This document shows positions 6,921 to 14,844 of a stretch of 33,588 nucleotides of DNA, in pieces. Positions within the stretch are counted from its first letter, which is position 1; each line of letters opens with the position of its first letter. A model generated the notes under the pieces. That model ran no database searches. It saw nothing but the letters and a program-made list of their open reading frames with translations, and was not told the DNA's origin. A program made the translations under genes and the position numbers. The DNA is from Chloroflexota bacterium (GTDB lineage: Bacteria; Chloroflexota; Dehalococcoidia; Lucifugimonadales; UBA3495): NCBI GenBank assembly GCA_022573285.1, contig JACZUF010000035.1:1-33588 (forward strand), read 5' to 3'.

Positions 6921-7747
6921 GCGATTCGCACCTCTAGGTATTCGCAACTTGAGTTACCCACCCAGCCGTTAGTCATAGCTTGAGCCTGCTGTATTTCAGG
7001 AAGATGGTCAGGCCGGGCAATTACTTCCCGACAACTCAATTGGTCGGAATGTAGTTCCCGCGTAAAGCCCCACGGGCCGGAGCGAACCCCAGGAGGCATC
7101 TTGCTAGGTGGTGGGGCAAACGGCGGCGCCGCTTCTGCATCTAAGGAGGTGGGGATAGACAGGGACGCCAACTCCCCAGGGTTTGTTATTTCGATCACCA
7201 TCAACCAAGTATCTTGCAGGCTCTTCAAGCCCAAGCGGTCTCGGCTCCCGGCGGCGTCAATCCGGTCCGGAGGGTCCAAGCTAATCCAAACGATAGGGCG
7301 TCCCGGCCGAGACGCGCTTTTCGGTATTCCGTATCCTCTCAAGAGGGTAAGCGGTCTTATTGGCGGTGGATCATCAGCGTCGTACGGATCCCGGACGTAG
7401 CCATACCTAACCAACCGATTCCAACCTACGCAAATATAGCCGACGTCGTCCACATCTCCCCGCTCATCGTCGGCTACTGGTAGGAGGCAATGCATGTCTG
7501 GGCTCTTACTCACCGCTTCCCCGATCGCATCAAGCAACTCTGAGCCATTAGCCGGTTCCGTTTTCTCGTGAAGACGCTTCTGGAATTCATGTACAACATT
7601 GTCAGGATGATGATCTAACCTTTCCTCTTCGTCGAGATTCATCATCGTCGCACGGGTTAGGCGATCCTGGGACGGGTCTCGCATAGCTACGAACACCTTT
7701 TCGAGCCAATCAATGAAGCTCGGGTAGATAGGGTTGGTCAGGCTCAT
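6917..7747 (-). CDS. Hypothetical protein of the asparaginase/ATPase operon
   Basis: 276 residues, not recognised. The N-terminal 60 residues look helical (FIDWLEKVFVAMRDPSQDRL). The middle, from about 85 to 200, alternates strands and loops, including VGYICVGWNRLVRYGYV, and a proline-rich segment (APPFAPPPSKMPPGV) follows near 215-230. No membrane segment or signal peptide is present. The ATG at 7747 is preceded by GAGG. It lies 53 nt after the second asparaginase gene and overlaps the next gene by 4 bp, so it is firmly in the operon. The proline-rich stretch suggests a linker between a globular part and a C-terminal tail. Confidence 0.7.
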   Translation of the reverse strand: MSLTNPIYPSFIDWLEKVFVAMRDPSQDRLTRATMMNLDEEERLDHHPDNVVHEFQKRLHEKTEPANGSELLDAIGEAVSKSPDMHCLLPVADDERGDVDDVGYICVGWNRLVRYGYVRDPYDADDPPPIRPLTLLRGYGIPKSASRPGRPIVWISLDPPDRIDAAGSRDRLGLKSLQDTWLMVIEITNPGELASLSIPTSLDAEAAPPFAPPPSKMPPGVRSGPWGFTRELHSDQLSCREVIARPDHLPEIQQAQAMTNGWVGNSSCEYLEVRIA

Positions 7748-7800
7748 CTCAGCTGCCTCTCATAATAATAAACGGGAGTCTCTAGGTCAGGTGATTTCCG

Positions 7801-9288
7801 CTACACACGAGCGAATAATGCCAAAAAGACCCCTCTTGGCTGGATGGGTGTGGAAGCCACCAAAGAGATCGTAATAGGAGGACCGGGTCTGACAACCTCC
7901 TCAACGATAGGTGAAATGTCTTGGATAAAAAATAGGCCCGCATCCGGATCATAGGTGTCGGACAATTCAACGGCTAAGTATCGTTGAGCTTCTGGTGAAT
8001 CCGGGGCAACAACCGGCGGTAAATTCAGATAGGCCTTTATGGTCACCATTTGGCCTGGTTCGGCTTCAGGACAAGCCACACCACTTAATCGAATTACGGC
8101 TTTTGTTAGGCGTTCTACTAGAAACCGCCCATCAACACTTTGAGTAAAATCATGAACCTCCTTCGGCTCAACTGTTTGTCCGGCGGGGATAAATCGAAGG
8201 TCAAACAGGTTTTCGGATTGCTCCCCACGTTGGTCAATCTGGAGTTGAACGTTGCGTTCTTGCGGGTCGCGGATCGTGCCGAGTGCCCAAAACAGTTTGA
8301 CTAATGCGGCTTCGGGGGTCATATCGAGGCCACTGAGAACGCCCCCTTCAAGCAGACCGCTACTGGCTGCGTAGAGTCCCATCTCTACCGAGCCCTGCAA
8401 GCACTGTGTAACATTGACGACAACTTTCGGAGTTCTTCCCCCTTTACCTTCAATCGCGGCACTAAGAGTAGGCCAAAGCGCAGCGGGACAGTTGCCAACG
8501 CCGAATGTTTTAAGTACCACGGCTCTGATATCCTCCTGATCCAGAAGAGCCGCCAAATGACTAGGTCGAAGGCCTGGAAAGATGTCGATAGCAAGTGCGT
8601 CGGTTACTAGCTGACGATGGACAAAAAATTTCGATCTAGTATTGTCTGCAGGAGCACGGATCAAGTCTCTATTGACTACGATGTGCTCTCCGATGGTAGC
8701 AAGCAGTGGAAAGTTGGGACTATCGAATCCTACCCAACTCGCCGTGCTAATCTTGCGGGCCCTGTTGCCTCTGAGCACCCTGTCTGCGAAGCACAGCATT
8801 ACTTCCGGAATTAGCGGAAGGTTTGTGGCCTTGTAGCCAGCCAAAAACACCGAGGCCACAAAATTTTGGACAGCATCGGTTCGAGCCGATGAAATGGGGA
8901 GCTGAGATCCGGTCACTACCACAGGCTTCGCCAAATTTTCCATGATGAAAGAAAGGCCTGAGGTGGTATAAGCCATCGTATCCGTACCGTGGAGGATCAC
9001 GAAGCCGTCATATTCCTCGTATACTTGCTCGATCTCTGCCGCCATTTTAAGCCAATGGTCGGCCATCACTTCGGTCGAGTCTAAAGGCTCGTCGAAACTG
9101 GCGAAACCTAGTGTGATCCCTTCATTGGCGAGCCCCGGCACATACTGTAGAAGCTCATCTAGCGGTTTAGCCACCAATGGGCTATCAGGATTTTCCAGGT
9201 CTTCTGGGGCCATTCCAATGGTTCCCCCGGTGTAGAGGATAAAGACCCTAGCTTTCTCACCGTCTGCAACAATTACGCTCGTGGTCAT
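7801..9288 (-). CDS. Type I L-asparaginase-like protein with extra C-terminal domain
   Basis: Residues 14-350 match the asparaginase/glutaminase type I fold (AnsA/AnsB family), which hydrolyses Asn or related amides. The nucleophile motif YTGGTIGM holds Thr20 and Thr23. The second motif LHGTDTM holds Thr102 and Asp103. A likely catalytic Lys179 lies in GNRARKIS, followed by the typical FDSPNFPLL. All active-site positions I can judge are present. The family is usually about 330-350 residues; here about 130 residues follow, predicted to be strand-rich (MVTIKAYLNLPPVV, TISLVAS), like a beta-sandwich module. There is no signal peptide, so it should be cytoplasmic. The start at 9288 has GAGGA 6 nt upstream; the preceding asparaginase gene ends 10 nt before. 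The substrate cannot be deduced. Confidence 0.85.
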   Translation of the reverse strand: MTTSVIVADGEKARVFILYTGGTIGMAPEDLENPDSPLVAKPLDELLQYVPGLANEGITLGFASFDEPLDSTEVMADHWLKMAAEIEQVYEEYDGFVILHGTDTMAYTTSGLSFIMENLAKPVVVTGSQLPISSARTDAVQNFVASVFLAGYKATNLPLIPEVMLCFADRVLRGNRARKISTASWVGFDSPNFPLLATIGEHIVVNRDLIRAPADNTRSKFFVHRQLVTDALAIDIFPGLRPSHLAALLDQEDIRAVVLKTFGVGNCPAALWPTLSAAIEGKGGRTPKVVVNVTQCLQGSVEMGLYAASSGLLEGGVLSGLDMTPEAALVKLFWALGTIRDPQERNVQLQIDQRGEQSENLFDLRFIPAGQTVEPKEVHDFTQSVDGRFLVERLTKAVIRLSGVACPEAEPGQMVTIKAYLNLPPVVAPDSPEAQRYLAVELSDTYDPDAGLFFIQDISPIVEEVVRPGPPITISLVASTPIQPRGVFLALFARV

Positions 9289-9298
9289 GTGAGATCCT

Positions 9299-10450
9299 CT
9301 AATCCGTTACGCTTTCATCAGATGGTTGCTTCAAGGTAGTAATCGAATCGTCTATCGGATCTGGATCGGTAAAGTCTGCAACCAGGGGCCCCACTTCGCC
9401 CACATATCTCCGTATCATCCACGACGCGATTCGATCCAGTCGTTGCTCCGGGCTAACTTTGCCTTCAAGTATCTCCTGTTCGACGCGGGCCAAGACCCAC
9501 CTAAATTTGACTACTGCGGCGGCGCTGGTCATGTTGCCAGTCGGAATGGCCCCAGCTTTAACCGCACTCTCGTGGGCTGCGTATCTAGAAGTGAGGGTCG
9601 AGCCGCCAGGGAACTGGCTAGTAATGATTAGCGGTTTTCCATAGTCTCTGACTAGCCGGATAAACCCTTCGAATGAAAACTCTTCAGCGGATTCATCGGG
9701 CACATTGCCCGCACCAAATGATTGAAGAATCACTCCTTTGCAAGTATCAAGGGTAACCGTGTCCATAAGAAGTGACGGCTCAAGCCCTGGTATCAAAGCC
9801 ACTTGGAGGATACCGTCCGAGAAAAAGGGCCTAAACTTGATATCGTGCCCATTTCGCTCGCGATGGGTCGTTAGTTTGGCGAGCGGCTGAACGTCGATTG
9901 TTTCCGTGATATACGCCAGAGGGGTAAACGCGGGAGAATCGAATGCGTCGAATCTACGCTCGTCTTTCTTTTGGGCTCGGCAGCCCCGGAAAACATATTC
10001 GCCGAACGCGATGCACACTTCCCCCAAGGGTTCCAACGCTGTCTTACAAGCCCGAAGCAAGTTGACTCTGGCATCCCCATGGACCACTGTGGGAACGGTT
10101 TGCGCTCCAGTCAGAACGATTGGAAAATTAAGATACGGGCCGAACGCAAACGCCAATGCTGAGGCCGTAAAGTGCATTGTGTCTGTTCCATGGGCGACGA
10201 CGAATCCTTGGTACCCGTCATGTCGTCTTTTGTAGATTTCCCTTGCGATAAGTTCCCAGTCCTTGGGGTTCATGTTTGAGCTGTCTTTATTCAAGATGAA
10301 ACATGCATCCACCCGCACAAAGTCGTTAAGCTCAGGTGCAAGGTTCAAGAAGTCTTCTGGATTGTCAGGCGGCCGGAGAATCCCCTGCTCTTCCACCATG
10401 CCGATCGTACCACCAGTGTATACCAAACAAATTTTCGGCTTTTTGGGCAC
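9299..10450 (-). CDS. Type I L-asparaginase-like protein, first gene of the operon
   Basis: 383 residues of the AnsA/AnsB-type amidohydrolase fold. Motifs are YTGGTIGMV (Thr12, Thr15), VAHGTDTMHF (Thr89, Asp90), and CRAQKKDERRFDAFDSPAF with the probable catalytic Lys161 or Lys162. The C-terminal effector-like half contains GAGNVPD. The protein differs clearly from the second asparaginase in the operon, so the pair is not a recent duplication. The last 40 residues (acidic, DFTDPDPIDDS) extend past the usual fold end. It starts with GTG at 10450, with GGAG 8 nt upstream; no ATG is suitably placed. It has no signal peptide. Either asparagine breakdown or use of the fold in a conflict or signalling system is possible; the neighbours favour the latter. 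Confidence 0.87.
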   Translation of the reverse strand: MPKKPKICLVYTGGTIGMVEEQGILRPPDNPEDFLNLAPELNDFVRVDACFILNKDSSNMNPKDWELIAREIYKRRHDGYQGFVVAHGTDTMHFTASALAFAFGPYLNFPIVLTGAQTVPTVVHGDARVNLLRACKTALEPLGEVCIAFGEYVFRGCRAQKKDERRFDAFDSPAFTPLAYITETIDVQPLAKLTTHRERNGHDIKFRPFFSDGILQVALIPGLEPSLLMDTVTLDTCKGVILQSFGAGNVPDESAEEFSFEGFIRLVRDYGKPLIITSQFPGGSTLTSRYAAHESAVKAGAIPTGNMTSAAAVVKFRWVLARVEQEILEGKVSPEQRLDRIASWMIRRYVGEVGPLVADFTDPDPIDDSITTLKQPSDESVTD

Positions 10451-10506
10451 GTGAATACTCCATTACTGAACTCAAGGTGGGTCGGATTCGATGAAATACC
10501 ATCTTG

Positions 10507-10535
10507 ATAATACGTTACCTAAATTCGTAATTCAA
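10507..10535 (-). promoter_or_regulatory. Probable sigma-70-type promoter of the asparaginase/ATPase operon
   Basis: Read on the minus strand: TTGAAT (10535-10530), 17 bp, then TATTAT (10512-10507). Transcription would start near 10500, about 50 nt before the GTG of the first gene. It is the only such pair seen upstream of the operon. Confidence 0.5.
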
Positions 10536-11119
10536 GAACAACCCTTCCTAATATGTGGTGTACCAAAGCTATTTCTGGGAACCACGTCATGCCTGTTACC
10601 CATGCGGCTAATTGCACCGGGTCTACGTTGAACACCCCTGCTAATGTCTGATGCGTTCCCGGATTTAAGCCGTAAGACACCTTTGATTTTGACTTGGAGG
10701 TGCGGGTGCCAATCATCCTCTGCTGACCACCAAAAGACTGTCGGACCAGGCTAGGTGGAGCTGTGGCCGGAGTTCTAAGCATGTCCCGATGTAGTGGGAC
10801 ATGTCAAACTGCTGGTATTGCGTTGAAAATGCCATGAGCAAATTGGTGGCCAGCCTAAGGTCGCTTAAGTTTCTAGGCCATCCCACGAGCACATGGGAAC
10901 TGTTTACATTACCAGAATGGCTTGCGGATCGACATCGCATGTATTAAAGTCATGTTTCAGCAGTTACTCCCCCTTGAATATGTTAGGGGAACCCTTCGCG
11001 AGCGCAGGTTGGCCTCTCTCCCATTAAGATTGCGTAATCGGCACCAAAAATTGGACCACCCGCTAAGCAAATTCTCTAGACAGGCAGCAATCAGCAGTGC
11101 GGGTGTCCATTGTGCAGTC
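10536..11119. other. Gene-poor stretch, no supported gene
   Basis: Open frames exist on the minus strand (10519-10782 and 10713-10940). They overlap each other in different frames and one runs through the promoter, so I do not call them. Segments such as LVGWPRNLSDLRLATNLL and GLNPGTHQTLAGVFNVDP might be remains of one frameshifted gene. Nothing else is seen. Confidence 0.4.
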
Positions 11120-11430
11120 ATGAAATAGAGCCAGCATTCCGCCCAATTCAAGGCCACGGTGGCCCTGGAAACCCTGAAGAACCAGAGCACGATGAGCGAG
11201 TTGGCCTCCAGGTATCCAGTCCATCCCTCCCAGATCACCCGCCGGAAACAGCAGCTGGAGGATGGAGTCGAGGATTTCTTCTGCGACGTGAAGGAGATAC
11301 GGGCTAGGGACGGAGAAGAGTAAGAGGCCCGGTTGTATCAGGAGATCGGACAGTTGAAGGTAGAGTTGCACCGGTTAATAAGCAAGGGATCACCCTCCGT
11401 CGAGGCCAGGCAGGCCTTGACTGACCGAGG
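11120..11430 (+). pseudogene. IS3-family orfA remnant
   Basis: Reading from ATG at 11120 gives MK, then a TAG. The same frame then gives SQHSAQFKATVALETLKNQS and MSELASRYPVHPSQITRRK, which is the helix-turn-helix of an IS3-group OrfA. A TAA at the end of DGEE and then EARLYQEIGQLKVELHRL follow, still in frame. Two stops and the missing orfB show decay. The sequence type fits the OrfB at the left window edge, so both may derive from the same kind of element. GTGCGGGTGTCCATTGTG just upstream (about 11097-11115) loosely resembles the other element's end and may be its left terminal repeat. Confidence 0.75.
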
Positions 11431-11529
11431 GGCATCCCAAGCGCAGTATTCGGCTCCAGTGCAGGGCACAAGACGCCTCATGGCTATCGGCAAAAGCTAT
11501 AGTTAAAAAATTCAACACAGGAGAAAATG

Positions 11530-12225
11530 ATGGCTTCGGATGTGCAATCCCTACAGTTTGTAGAGGCCGCAAGTAAAAACGATGTGCCGACAATGGAAAA
11601 GATGGTTGCAGACGGGTTCGATCCGAAAAAAACAGCGGATTATGACTTCAGAACTGCGCTACACTTGGCCTCTGCAAATGGGAGGCTAGATGCAGTGAAA
11701 TGGTTGATAGAAGTTGCCCAAGTACCCGCCAACGAAATAGATCGATGGAACGGTACCGCATTAACAGATGCCATCAGACATGGCCACACAGACGTTGAAG
11801 AGTACCTAAAATCAAAGGGGTTTACTTCTCGAGAATTGTTGCCTTTTGATAAGGAGCCGAGTGAAGACGCCGCAAGCAAGTACCGCGACAACACCAATCA
11901 CGAAACCGTATTGGCAGCAAGTGTAGGTGATGTTGCGAAATTAGAGGAACTCGTCAATGCAGGCATCGCACAAGCCAATGGTGGTGATTACGATTCAAGG
12001 ACTCCGATTCACCTTGCCTCAGCTGAAGGTCACTTAGAAACAGTAAAATTCCTCGTTGAAGTAGTGGGTGTAGATATCAACCCGGTCGATCGTTTTGGTG
12101 GCACACCACTGACCGATGCCATTCGGCATAAGACGAAGAACGTTGAAGACTATTTGCGCAGTAAGGGAGGCAAGTCTCGCGAAGTCTACGATGACGAGAA
12201 GCCATCCCGAGCCACTTCCAGGTGA
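11530..12225 (+). CDS. Ankyrin-repeat protein with two tandem modules
   Basis: About 231 residues built from two copies of a roughly 100-residue module. Each module starts with a helical pair, then DYDFRTALHLASANGRLDAV or DYDSRTPIHLASAEGHLETV, then VDRFGGTPLTDAIRH or the like, then a terminal helix ending in SKG. The form DYDSRT-HLA-AEGH and DRxxGTxLxDAIRHxxxxVxxYL closely follows the ankyrin repeats at the C-terminus of animal glutaminase and of the ASPG asparaginase. Ankyrin repeats bind proteins; no catalytic part is present. The second ATG (11530) is the better start because AGGAG lies 6 nt upstream. The gene diverges from the asparaginase operon about 1 kb away, and a good terminator follows it. 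Confidence 0.88.
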   Translation: MASDVQSLQFVEAASKNDVPTMEKMVADGFDPKKTADYDFRTALHLASANGRLDAVKWLIEVAQVPANEIDRWNGTALTDAIRHGHTDVEEYLKSKGFTSRELLPFDKEPSEDAASKYRDNTNHETVLAASVGDVAKLEELVNAGIAQANGGDYDSRTPIHLASAEGHLETVKFLVEVVGVDINPVDRFGGTPLTDAIRHKTKNVEDYLRSKGGKSREVYDDEKPSRATSR

Positions 12226-12244
12226 GTCTTAAACACTCAATCAG

Positions 12245-12280
12245 TAGCTGATTGGTCGTGATATCAATCAGCTATTTATT
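12245..12280 (+). terminator. Rho-independent terminator after the ankyrin gene
   Basis: A perfect 10-bp stem, TAGCTGATTG/CAATCAGCTA, with a 10-nt loop, followed by TTTATT. It lies 20 nt after the ankyrin stop codon. The stem is AT-rich and the U tract imperfect. Confidence 0.65.
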
Positions 12281-12854
12281 AGGCTGACCACGGTTCTCAC
12301 AGCAACTCTTTTGAAGTGAAAAGGTACAAAAAAGAATCGGGTTTTCATGCCGGTTGCGCTCGCTCAAGGACATGGGAGAGGAGCCTCTCGGACCGGCTGG
12401 TCTCCCCAACAATGTGCGCAACGTTACCCAGAACGAGTGGACGGTCTTTTGGGCTGGCGTCAGCGGTGATTAGTTTGCGACAGTGTGACTAAGCGCAAAT
12501 ATCACCTAATTTCTGAAGGACCAAACGGAGTTCACTCATAAGCAATCCCCATCCCGCTTTCCTCGCCCGTCGCGACCTATTGTATTCGCAGCTTGTCTGA
12601 AACCTATGAAGACTCTGAGGGGCGTCGAATTAATGAATCTAGCCTATCTGTCGCACACTTCCGCATACTTCAGGGATTGTTGACCTGTAAGCGTTATATA
12701 TGTGCTTGTCGTTGTATTAGCGCTGAACGGGTGCGAGAGCGTCGTATAACTCGACTAGGTGCTCTCCATCTCGTCATCCGAGCCGATGCACTACCCTAGA
12801 TATTGCATACCAAGGGGGGCTCGGTAGGGGAGAGGGCCGTGGATGGCGTCCTAA
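12281..12854. other. Non-coding stretch, nothing supported
   Basis: No convincing gene, RNA or repeat seen. A 33-codon frame at about 12372-12473 (ending NEWTVFWAGVSGD) has no proper ribosome binding site and is not called. Confidence 0.4.
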
Positions 12855-13120
12855 ATGCCCCTCAGTGGCCCTAAAGCCCCTTCTCACCCCTATATGCCCC
12901 TCGGTTACTACGCCCATATAATAGCGGCGCTGCGCGGCGATCTTTCAGGCCATTCGACGGGTTCGATTCTGCGCCAGACAAGACTGTGGTGGCCGAAGTC
13001 TACCCTTCGTTATACCGAGGACGCTTCGATGAAATGGGACTTGTCGATGATGAGTTAGATGCCTGGACGGTAGCGACAATGATTGTTTGCGGTGGAAACG
13101 AGCCTGATCCTAGCGCTTAG
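12855..13120 (+). pseudogene. Remnant of a DUF429-like (RNase H fold) gene
   Basis: The C-terminal part reads PFDGFDSAPDKTVVAEVYPS, then LYRGRF, then GLVDDELDAWTVATMI, and stops at 13118-13120. The pattern EVYPSL followed by a DD-x-DAxxVA helix is that of DUF429-type predicted nucleases, whose full length is over 200 residues. A matching upstream piece, GYYAHIIAALRGDLSGH, lies in another frame at about 12897-12950, so a frameshift separates them. No N-terminal half is seen. It is a decayed gene end. Confidence 0.5.
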
Positions 13121-13164
13121 CCTTGAGTTCGGATTGTGCTTCGATAGATTTAGAGGTATACACT

Positions 13165-13187
13165 GACCTTAAAAAGGTCCCTTTTTT
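13165..13187 (+). terminator. Terminator-like hairpin with U tract
   Basis: GACCTT-AAA-AAGGTC (6-bp stem, 3-nt loop) followed by CC and six T. It sits 45 nt after the DUF429 remnant and was probably its terminator. Confidence 0.55.
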
Positions 13188-13684
13188 AGTGGCGAAATCC
13201 GAAGCGTTTCCAGGCACGCCAATTTGGCTACCATTTTTTTGCTATGCCGGCCGCGAACCAAATTAGGATTGTGTCTTAAAACTGTTCCAGTACCATCACT
13301 TCACTGGCGGTCAGAGCCAGCGCTGATGCTAGTAGCTAGAAACCTACCTCACCTGAGGTTTCTTTCAACGACATCACTGTGATGGCGATCACCCAAATAA
13401 ATGCGAGATGCAAACATATCAAAGCCAAATTGCCCAACGAAGCCATCACAGACCCTCCATCGCCTATCTGTCGCGAAAGTATTTTAGTATCGTCGAGCGG
13501 CTAGAAGAGACAGCCGGGAGCTGGGGCAATAAACCTCGGGTCCTGGTAAACCGCGGATGCGCGGCGTTCCCTGTCGCTGCCGATTTGCCAAATAACTGAC
13601 AGGATAGAATGCGGGAATTAGCGGAGTTAAGAGCGATCAATCGATTGTTGAATTCATAGAACGAGGAAAAACTTCTACTTCGGT
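13188..13684. other. Non-coding stretch with one further hairpin
   Basis: No gene supported. A hairpin GAAACCT/AGGTTTC (13339-13362) followed by a short T run may be a weak terminator. Confidence 0.35.
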
Positions 13685-14668
13685 TTATTGGCCGGTGATT
13701 GCCATCTTCGCCTGGGGGATCGGCCCTATCCAATTAAATTCGTTTAGATATTTACAGATGTTTTCGCCTTCTCCGAGCCCGACTACACCAACGTCTACGA
13801 AGTCGTCAGCTACGTTCGTGATGTCGTCAAGAAACGCTCCGTGAGCCCCATTAGCTGGGTCTTCCGACGTGTCCTCCACGTAAGCGATAACGAATCGAGC
13901 GAACCGCCCGTCTTGCTTTCTGCGGAGCACTCGACCCATCCGCTGTATCATCTGCCTGCGGCTTTGACTGGCGGCCAAAATGATTCCGAGGTCTGCTGCC
14001 GGAACGTCCACCCCTTCATCCAGCACCTTTGGGGCACATAAAACATGCAGGGACCCATTCGCGAATTGCTCTAAGAGAGATTGCCTGGTTTCAGTGGAGA
14101 GTCCTGAATAGATGGCGGCTGTCCGTATTCCCCGAGATCTAAATGTCTCTGCTGTTTTTATTGCTGCATCAACCCTTTCCGTGAACACAATTACACGTTC
14201 TGCGAGTCGGACAGCCGGAACCAAAGAATCTACGAGGTCTATCTTTGCAACGGGATTCGCCAACACCTGGCGTCGACGGCTAAACGCACTCAAGTAGGCT
14301 CTCGCTTTCCGAGTAACTTTTTTTTCACCACCTTCAGACAGCGTTTGCACTTCTGCCATGAATGTTCCAAACGGCTCGGGCGTGACACCCGCATTGTTGA
14401 TTAGCCAACCCCGGTGGCTACGAGCTTGACCATCGGCGTCTTCATATTTCGTCCGCTCAGCATCGTCGAACCTAACTCCCACAAGCGCAACTTTGAAGTG
14501 CGCTGTCACCTCGTGAGCAACGGCTTCGGCGTAATTCAATTCGAAGCATGTCCCGCGAAAGAAGGGATCCAGCACGTTGAGATGTCCATCGTCCAGTCTT
14601 TCGTAAGTGGCGCTTAGACCTAGTCGAGACCCGAAGGTATCCTCGCTTAGGGCGCCGGCATTCGTCGC
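13685..14668 (-). pseudogene. SF2 helicase (XPB/UvrB-like), C-terminal part only
   Basis: The motif-III region LGLSATYERLDDG is in frame at 14.6 kb, ahead of the first usable start at 14575, so the coding sequence once began well upstream. The rest holds the second RecA-like domain: RVIVFTERVDAAIKTAETF, LDEGVDVPAADLGIILA (motif V) and QMIQRMGRVLRRK (motif VI). Motifs I, Ia and normally placed II are missing. In another frame the bases before the break spell SSDECRR, a possible worn-down DECH box. The N-terminal ATPase domain is therefore absent, and ATP hydrolysis is not expected from the fragment. It lies back to back with the nuclease gene to its right; together they could once have formed a helicase-nuclease restriction pair. 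Confidence 0.8.
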
Positions 14669-14844
14669 TACTCACGAGGCTAGGTGGTTCAGATAACCAA
14701 GGTGAGCGAGAGCTAGTTGCGGAATTTCTTCGGGCATTCCGAGACGCGTTTCAATCTGATTATCCAAAACTCAGCACGATACTTGCCGGTCCAGAGATAC
14801 AAAAATCGATTGAAGTTCTGGCACCACTAGGCCAGAAGAAAAAA

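Noticed and set aside
10519..10940. Two overlapping minus-strand frames upstream of the asparaginase operon
   Set aside because: They lie in different frames, overlap each other, run through the likely promoter and lack a recognisable motif or good start.
12372..12473. 33-codon frame ending NEWTVFWAGVSGD
   Set aside because: No proper ribosome binding site and no similarity; chance frames of this size are common.
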